Under the pieces are notes generated by a model. It was not told where the DNA came from, did not search any database, and worked only from the letters and a program-made list of their open reading frames with translations. Of a stretch of 9,212 nucleotides of DNA, positions 5,394 to 9,212 are shown in pieces. The DNA is from Candidatus Krumholzibacteriia bacterium (GTDB lineage: Bacteria; Krumholzibacteriota; Krumholzibacteriia; LZORAL124-64-63), in NCBI GenBank assembly GCA_014859985.1, contig JACZKN010000415.1, forward strand, positions 1 to 9,212, given 5' to 3'. Made by a program: the position numbers and the translations under genes. Each line of letters opens with the position of its first letter. Position 1 is the first letter of the stretch.

Positions 5394-5927
5394 ATGGCCA
5401 GCGCCGCCAGCGTCAGCTTCCCCGTGATGACCTCGCTCCTGGCGAAGATGCCCGTCTACACCGCCTACCGCACCGAGTCCGAGGCCGCCGCCGCCGAGCG
5501 CGTCTACCGGCAGGCCCTGGGCGCGGTGCTGCGCCACTGCGGCGACCACCTGATGACGGTCCTGGAGCGCCGGCCCCAGGCCCTGAGCGGCGAGCAGGAA
5601 CACCTGATCGGCGGCCTGGTCGAGCGCGTCGCCCGCATCTTCCGCCGGCTGGACCGCGAGGGCATCGTCTGCCTGGTGGGCGACTGCCACGCCACCATCA
5701 ACGAGCTCGAGGAGCTGGACGCGCGCCTGATCCTCATGGTCGAGGAAGCCCTGTCCCTGGCCCGCAACCTGGGCCCGGACATGCCGACGGCCGCGTGGTT
5801 CAAGGACGACGCCGACCGCCTGGGCCACGACCTGGAATCGTTCAGCGAGATGGCCGAGGAGCGCAATTACCTGCTGGGGCTGGGCTGGGAATCGGAGTTC
5901 CGCTGGCCCGGAAGGAGTGGAGCATGA
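5394..5927 (+). CDS. Unidentified helical protein, coupled to an SPFH-like gene
   Basis: I do not recognise this 177-residue protein. It has no signal peptide or membrane segment and looks almost entirely alpha-helical. Amphipathic stretches are at about residues 27-62, 67-90 (EHLIGGLVERVARIFRRLDRE) and 102-126 (INELEELDARLILMVEEALSLARNL). A short C-terminal part (about 134-172) is rich in Asp, Glu and aromatics. C49, C93 and C98 are scattered and do not form a zinc motif. GGAG at 5382-5385 lies eight bases before the ATG and supports the start; the frame is open upstream, but without family pattern. Its stop overlaps the next gene's start (ATGA at 5924-5927), so the two products are probably made together and may interact. 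A role as adaptor or regulator of the SPFH-like protein is inference. Confidence 0.75.
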   Translation: MASAASVSFPVMTSLLAKMPVYTAYRTESEAAAAERVYRQALGAVLRHCGDHLMTVLERRPQALSGEQEHLIGGLVERVARIFRRLDREGIVCLVGDCHATINELEELDARLILMVEEALSLARNLGPDMPTAAWFKDDADRLGHDLESFSEMAEERNYLLGLGWESEFRWPGRSGA

Positions 5928-6613
5928 AAGGCGGCGAATCCCGGGGCCTGGGTCACGGCCGCGATTGGAGCGTGCTGCCGGCCGAGGGCGCGGCGTACGA
6001 GTGGACCATCGATCCGCAGCAGGGCCTGGTGCAGGGGCCGCTGGACCTGGAGTTCCTGCGCGGCCAGCGCGTCGCCCTGCACCTCGAACCGGGCCAGATC
6101 GCCCTGCTGGTCCGGGGCCGCTCCCTGCAGGCGGTGTTCCTGGACGGCGGGCACATCCTGGACATCGGCGACGGCGACGGCCAGATCCCGCCCGACTGCC
6201 GCCTGGTGTTCGTGGCGCAGACGCGGAGCCTGGACGCCTCGTGGACCCGGGACGATCCCCTGGACGCGGGCGACGGCGTGGCGGTCATCGGCAGCTGCAC
6301 CCTGGCCATCAGCGGCCCCGGGCGCTTCTTCGAGACCTTCCTGGCCGGGCTCGAGGCCTGGGACGAACCGTTCCTGCTGCGCCTCGTGCGCCAGGCGGTG
6401 CAGGCCGCGGTGGCCGGGATGCTCGAAGGCGGCGAGGCCGACCCGCTGCGGCTGCAGGCCCGCCTGACCGCCCTGGATCCCGCCGAACTGGACGACGAGC
6501 TGGGCCCCTGCGGCCTGGCCTGCGTGCGCGCGGCTTTCTACACGGCGACGCCGCCGGTGGGAAGCGGCCGGGCTGCGGACGCTGGACAATTCACGTCCGT
6601 CCGGCGAGATTGA
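5924..6613 (+). CDS. SPFH/band-7-like domain protein
   Basis: The 229-residue protein resembles by eye the SPFH (band 7) proteins of the 'virion core protein'/YdjI type, which scaffold membrane-associated complexes. An early strand-rich part reads LHLEPGQIALLVRGRSLQAVFLDGGHILD (52-80), like the usual 'gq.alv..rG...dvf..G.y.l' opening. DGVAVIGSCTLAISGPGRFFETFLAG (117-142) resembles the mid-domain 'v.G.Y.lrI.dP.kF...lvg'. A helical region (148-167) and LDPAELDDELGPCGLACVRAAFYTATPP (184-211) fit the end of the domain, where a GI/GL...v...i.Y pattern is typical. There is no signal peptide, membrane helix or C-terminal zinc ribbon, so this is a short, domain-only form. AAGGAG (5912-5917) lies six bases before the ATG. 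It overlaps the upstream helical-protein gene by 4 bases and precedes an Omp85-like gene. The family assignment is moderate, since it rests on pattern only. Confidence 0.6.
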   Translation: MKGGESRGLGHGRDWSVLPAEGAAYEWTIDPQQGLVQGPLDLEFLRGQRVALHLEPGQIALLVRGRSLQAVFLDGGHILDIGDGDGQIPPDCRLVFVAQTRSLDASWTRDDPLDAGDGVAVIGSCTLAISGPGRFFETFLAGLEAWDEPFLLRLVRQAVQAAVAGMLEGGEADPLRLQARLTALDPAELDDELGPCGLACVRAAFYTATPPVGSGRAADAGQFTSVRRD

Positions 6614-6619
6614 CCGCAA

Positions 6620-6640
6620 GGGCCGGCGCCGTGCCGGCTC
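6620..6640 (+). other. Hairpin between SPFH-like and Omp85-like genes
   Basis: An 8-bp stem (6620-6627 with 6633-6640, one G-U pair) closes a 5-base loop, just after the SPFH-like stop at 6613. No T-run follows. It could partly reduce read-through into the Omp85-like gene or stabilise the upstream transcript. Confidence 0.35.
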
Positions 6641-6652
6641 TCCCGGTTCCCC

Positions 6653-6664
6653 GAGCCGCGGCTC
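6653..6664. repeat. 12-bp perfect palindrome before the Omp85-like gene
   Basis: GAGCCGCGGCTC is a perfect palindrome with no centre, 23 bases before the ATG at 6688. It may be a protein-binding site or chance in GC-rich DNA; no promoter hexamers are visible beside it. Confidence 0.25.
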
Positions 6665-6687
6665 CCCGACCCCGGAAGGTCGACCGC

Positions 6688-8031
6688 ATGGATGCCCGTT
6701 CGCCCGCCCGCTGCCGTCGCGCCCGCCGCGCCCTGGTCGCCGTCCTCGCGGTCGCGCTGCTGTGCGGCGCCGGCACCGCCGGAGCGCAGGATGCCGCCGA
6801 CGCCGACGCCGACACCCTTGTCCTGCCGGAAGCGCCGGTCCTGGCCGCCATCGAGATCGTGGGCAACACCCGCACCGACGAGACGCTGATCCTGCGGGAG
6901 ATGGGCCTGACGGTGGGCCAGCGGTTCTCCTACGACGACCTGGACGCGGTCTGGGACCACCTCGAGGACCTGGGCTACTTCGCGTTCGTGGACATGGAGT
7001 ACGACGACGGTGAGCCGGACGAGGTCACGCTGCGGGTGCTGGTGGAAGAGGACATGACCACCGAGTACGGCCCGCTGGTGCGCTACGACCGCCGGCACAA
7101 GTACCTTCTGGGGGGGCGCTTCAAGCAGAACAACCTGCGCGGTCGGGGCGAGACCCTCGAGGCCGCCGTGTCGGTGCACTACATCCAGCGGGCCGAGCTG
7201 GAGTGGCGGCGGCGCTGGTTCCTGGGCGTGCGCGGCCTCGAGGCCCGGGTGGGCGGCGCCTGGGAGCAGGCCAACTTCGTCTTCCGGCCCACCGACTACG
7301 CGAAATGGGACGCGGGCCTGGAGCTGCGCTGGACCGTGGCCGGCCCGTTCTACCTGCTGGGGGGCGCGCTTGTCGGCGAGTTCCGCCAGCAGGACGACTT
7401 CCGCTGGGAGTTGCCGCCCCGCGGCGAGGGTTCGCCCACGGGCCTGGCCGACCATCCCGCCGGTATCGCCACCCACCGGGTTCTGACCGGCGGCCTGGGC
7501 CTGGACACCCGCGACAACCCCTACTACCCGCGCCAGGGCGGCTTCGCGGAGCTGCAGGCGCGCCGCTGGTCCAGCGACGACTTCGCCGGCTACACCGAGA
7601 CCGTGGGCGACGTGCGGGTGTTCCTGCCCGTGCCCCTGAAGAAGCACGTGCTGGCCGCCCGCGCCTGGGGCCGCCGCACCGACGGCCCGGCCCAGCTGGA
7701 CAACGTGCTCTACCTGGGCGGCGCGCCCTCGGTGCGCGGCTACCGCTTCGGCTCCCTGGAAGGCGACGAGGGCTGGCTGCTGTCGGTGGAGTACCGCGCA
7801 CCCCTGTACCTGATGCCCATCAGCCCCCAGGGCGAGATGGTGGGCCTGGGCCTGCACCTGTTCGCCGACGCGGGCGACGCCTGGTACGAGGGCGCCGATC
7901 CCGGCCGGCCCAGCCAGAGCTGGGGCGGCGGCGCGCACCTGAACCTGGACACGCTGCAGCTGAGGTTCGAGGCGGCGCGCACCGACGGCGGGGACTGGGT
8001 GTTCGAGTTCATGGACACTTTCAACTTCTAG
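6688..8031 (+). CDS. Single-POTRA BamA/Omp85-family outer-membrane protein
   Basis: The 447-residue protein starts with a Sec signal peptide: Arg-rich residues 8-14, a hydrophobic core LVAVLAVALLCGAG at 16-29, and likely cleavage AGA-QD at 33/34. An acidic linker follows. One POTRA module spans about residues 52-121 (LAAIEIVGNTRTDETLILREMGL, then LEDLGYFAFVDMEY and VTLRVLVEE). The remainder is a beta-barrel of the surface-antigen D15 type. It has GLDTRDNPYYPRQGGF (271-286), the hallmark VRGY at 349-352 in LGGAPSVRGYRFG, SVEYRAPLY, FADAGDAW, and a terminal Phe (MDTFNF) suited to recognition by the BAM complex. BamA normally has five POTRA domains and about 800 residues, so this is not the housekeeping BamA. 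It is more like the short Omp85 proteins that secrete or insert specific partners. GGAAGG (6674-6679) lies eight bases before the ATG. It follows the SPFH-like gene by 74 bases and may belong to the same unit; the cargo is unknown. Confidence 0.88.
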   Translation: MDARSPARCRRARRALVAVLAVALLCGAGTAGAQDAADADADTLVLPEAPVLAAIEIVGNTRTDETLILREMGLTVGQRFSYDDLDAVWDHLEDLGYFAFVDMEYDDGEPDEVTLRVLVEEDMTTEYGPLVRYDRRHKYLLGGRFKQNNLRGRGETLEAAVSVHYIQRAELEWRRRWFLGVRGLEARVGGAWEQANFVFRPTDYAKWDAGLELRWTVAGPFYLLGGALVGEFRQQDDFRWELPPRGEGSPTGLADHPAGIATHRVLTGGLGLDTRDNPYYPRQGGFAELQARRWSSDDFAGYTETVGDVRVFLPVPLKKHVLAARAWGRRTDGPAQLDNVLYLGGAPSVRGYRFGSLEGDEGWLLSVEYRAPLYLMPISPQGEMVGLGLHLFADAGDAWYEGADPGRPSQSWGGGAHLNLDTLQLRFEAARTDGGDWVFEFMDTFNF

Positions 8032-8049
8032 CTTGTGCCTTGAGGATTG

Positions 8050-8065
8050 TGTCCGACCCGGGACA
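8050..8065 (+). other. Short inverted repeat after the Omp85-like gene
   Basis: TGTCC (8050-8054) pairs with GGACA (8061-8065) around a 6-base loop, 18 bases after the stop codon. It may add to termination with the longer hairpin at 8081-8103. It is too short to be certain. Confidence 0.25.
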
Positions 8066-8080
8066 ACCAGTCCCCGACCG

Positions 8081-8103
8081 GTTCTGACCGGCCGATTCAG
8101 AAC
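8081..8103. terminator. Hairpin between the convergent Omp85-like and transposase-like genes
   Basis: GTTCTGA (8081-8087) pairs perfectly with TCAGAAC (8097-8103) around nine bases that include CCGG. It overlaps the stop codon of the transposase-like gene (8097-8099) and lies 49 bases after the Omp85-like stop, so it could end transcripts from both sides. There is no clear T-run. It could also be part of a mobile-element end, but the other end is outside the window. Confidence 0.4.
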
Positions 8104-9206
8104 GCGTACCGCCGCCGCCGCTCGACCCGGTTGCGGGCCCCCCGCGTCGCGACCCCGCGCTCGTAGTACAGCCGCCAACGCCCAGGCAACCTGACCAGCG
8201 ACGGGAACAGCCGCTCCGCCAGCACGTCCTGGACCGTCCAGGCCCGATCGATCATCCCCCGCGCCATCGCCGGCGTCGGGCTGCCCCGCACCTTCTCCCG
8301 CCTTCCCTTCATGTAGTTCCGCCACACCACGAACACCGCCAACCTCTCTGCCGCCGCCTGCCGGCGCTTTGACCAGGCGATCGTCTCCCGCTTGTGGTTC
8401 GCGCTGCTGTGGCGGATCAGGCCATCGACAAGGTTCGCCTCCCACAACGGGTTGCGATGATCCCGGCGCGCTTTGCTCGATGTCACCCGGTGCCGGATCC
8501 GCGGCGCCAGGCCGCGCATCGCCACCGGATAGGCCCGGTGGTTGTCGCTGTCGATCGTCACCTCGGCCTGGCTGCCGATCACCACCTCCAGCAGCTCGCG
8601 CATGTCCTTGCGCACCGCCTGGGGATCGGGACGGCCGTGCTGCCGCTCGAACTCGGCCCGGTAGCGCTTCTGGGGCTCGGTCATGGTCCCGCTGCGCCGG
8701 ACCTCGCTGTCGGTGAAGTAGGGCACGAAGTCGGTGCCCTTTTCGACGGCCAGGTGGAAGTGGAAGGGTTGATACTGGGAACGCTCGAAGGTCACGAAGC
8801 CGTCGATCACGATGTGGGAGATGGGGTTGGCGTCCTGCATCATGACCGCGTGCAGGAGCAGGCAGTGGCGGCCCAGGCGCTCGAGGCGGCGGTCGACGGT
8901 GGCCGGGCAGACACCCAGGTCACGCGCGATCTGACGGTTGGCCATGCCGCCGACGGACTTCAGGATCAGTAGGGCGTCGAGCTGGGGCAGGCGTTGCCTG
9001 TAGGTGGTCGAGAAGGTCTGGGTGGAGAAGGAGCGGCGGCAGTGGGTGCATGTGAACCGCTGGATACGGTGCGGTCGCGCTTGTCGCCGGAAGAAGCCGG
9101 TCTTCTTGTAACGCCAACGCGGGCCGCCGGTGCCGTGGAAGGGGCAATCGGGGTTGGGGCAGAAGGGCGGGCGCCAATCGGGGTGGTGCTGTTGGGGGGT
9201 GAACAT
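8097..9206 (-). CDS. Transposase-like protein (zinc ribbon, HTH, DDE-type core)
   Basis: This intact 369-residue frame begins with a zinc-ribbon-like module: C16 and C21 in FCPNPDC, C53 and C56 in FTCTHCRRSF. Next comes a helix-turn-helix (MANRQIARDLGVCPATVDRRLERLG, 88-112) for DNA binding. A probable RNase-H-fold core follows, with candidate acidic residues D135 (HIVIDGF), D219 or D221 (VTIDSDNH) and E287 (RQAAAERLAVFVVWRNYMKG). The segment IRHSSANHKRETIAWSKRRQ (265-284) recalls the basic N/R-rich stretch before the last acid in IS1-like transposases. The exact IS family is uncertain. The ATG at 9206 is the first start in the frame, but only six bases precede it, so no ribosome site can be judged. 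It is convergent to the Omp85-like gene. No terminal repeats can be paired inside the window, so an active element, a remnant or a domesticated single gene remain open. Confidence 0.8.
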   Translation of the reverse strand: MFTPQQHHPDWRPPFCPNPDCPFHGTGGPRWRYKKTGFFRRQARPHRIQRFTCTHCRRSFSTQTFSTTYRQRLPQLDALLILKSVGGMANRQIARDLGVCPATVDRRLERLGRHCLLLHAVMMQDANPISHIVIDGFVTFERSQYQPFHFHLAVEKGTDFVPYFTDSEVRRSGTMTEPQKRYRAEFERQHGRPDPQAVRKDMRELLEVVIGSQAEVTIDSDNHRAYPVAMRGLAPRIRHRVTSSKARRDHRNPLWEANLVDGLIRHSSANHKRETIAWSKRRQAAAERLAVFVVWRNYMKGRREKVRGSPTPAMARGMIDRAWTVQDVLAERLFPSLVRLPGRWRLYYERGVATRGARNRVERRRRYAF

Positions 9207-9212
9207 GGCCGG

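Noticed and set aside
8032..8103. Terminal inverted repeat of an insertion sequence
   Set aside because: Short inverted repeats exist here, but there is no partner sequence at 9207-9212, the only bases beyond the gene, so an element end cannot be shown.
1..9212. CRISPR array, tRNA or rRNA genes, phage or known anti-phage defence genes
   Set aside because: No regularly spaced repeats, cloverleaf-like sequence or rRNA motifs were seen, and none of the recognised proteins belongs to a known defence family.

Overview
The window is very GC-rich (judged by eye), with tight coding regions and long spurious open frames on the opposite strand of most genes. It encodes two outer-membrane beta-barrel proteins with signal peptides, so the host is Gram-negative (diderm). 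The gene mix does not fix a phylum. My guess is an environmental or metagenomic high-GC diderm lineage, and this is inference only.

Layout. (1) At 1-44 (minus) lies the first 14 codons of an unidentified gene running off the left edge. (2) At 183-3438 (minus) is a two-gene operon: a single-POTRA Omp85-like outer-membrane protein (1708-3438), followed 19 nt later by a Wzx/MATE-like oligosaccharide flippase (183-1688). Both appear to start at GTG. (3) A divergent intergenic region (3439-3655) holds an AT-rich promoter-like patch and a perfect operator-like palindrome. It leads on the plus strand to an Hsp20 small heat-shock protein (3656-4060), which ends in a strong GNRA-capped hairpin. (4) At 4186-5088 (plus) is a fumarylacetoacetate hydrolase (FAH) family enzyme, whose promoter appears to give a leaderless mRNA. 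(5) After a 305-nt gap with a hairpin and a sigma-54-like motif come an unidentified helical protein (5394-5927), an overlapping SPFH/band-7-like protein (5924-6613), and a second single-POTRA Omp85/BamA-like protein (6688-8031). (6) Convergent to these is a transposase-like gene (8097-9206, minus) with a zinc ribbon, a helix-turn-helix and a probable DDE core. Its start lies six bases from the right edge.

How the genes may work together. The minus-strand pair combines an inner-membrane lipid-linked sugar flippase with an outer-membrane barrel, which suggests a role in the cell envelope or surface glycans. The helical/SPFH/Omp85 series is a second envelope-flavoured unit, with its first two genes translationally coupled. 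Hsp20 and the FAH enzyme look like independent single-gene units. I did not find a CRISPR array, tRNA, rRNA or recognisable defence system. The least explained parts are the helical/SPFH/Omp85 cluster and the first Omp85-like protein, whose usual barrel signature motif looks altered.
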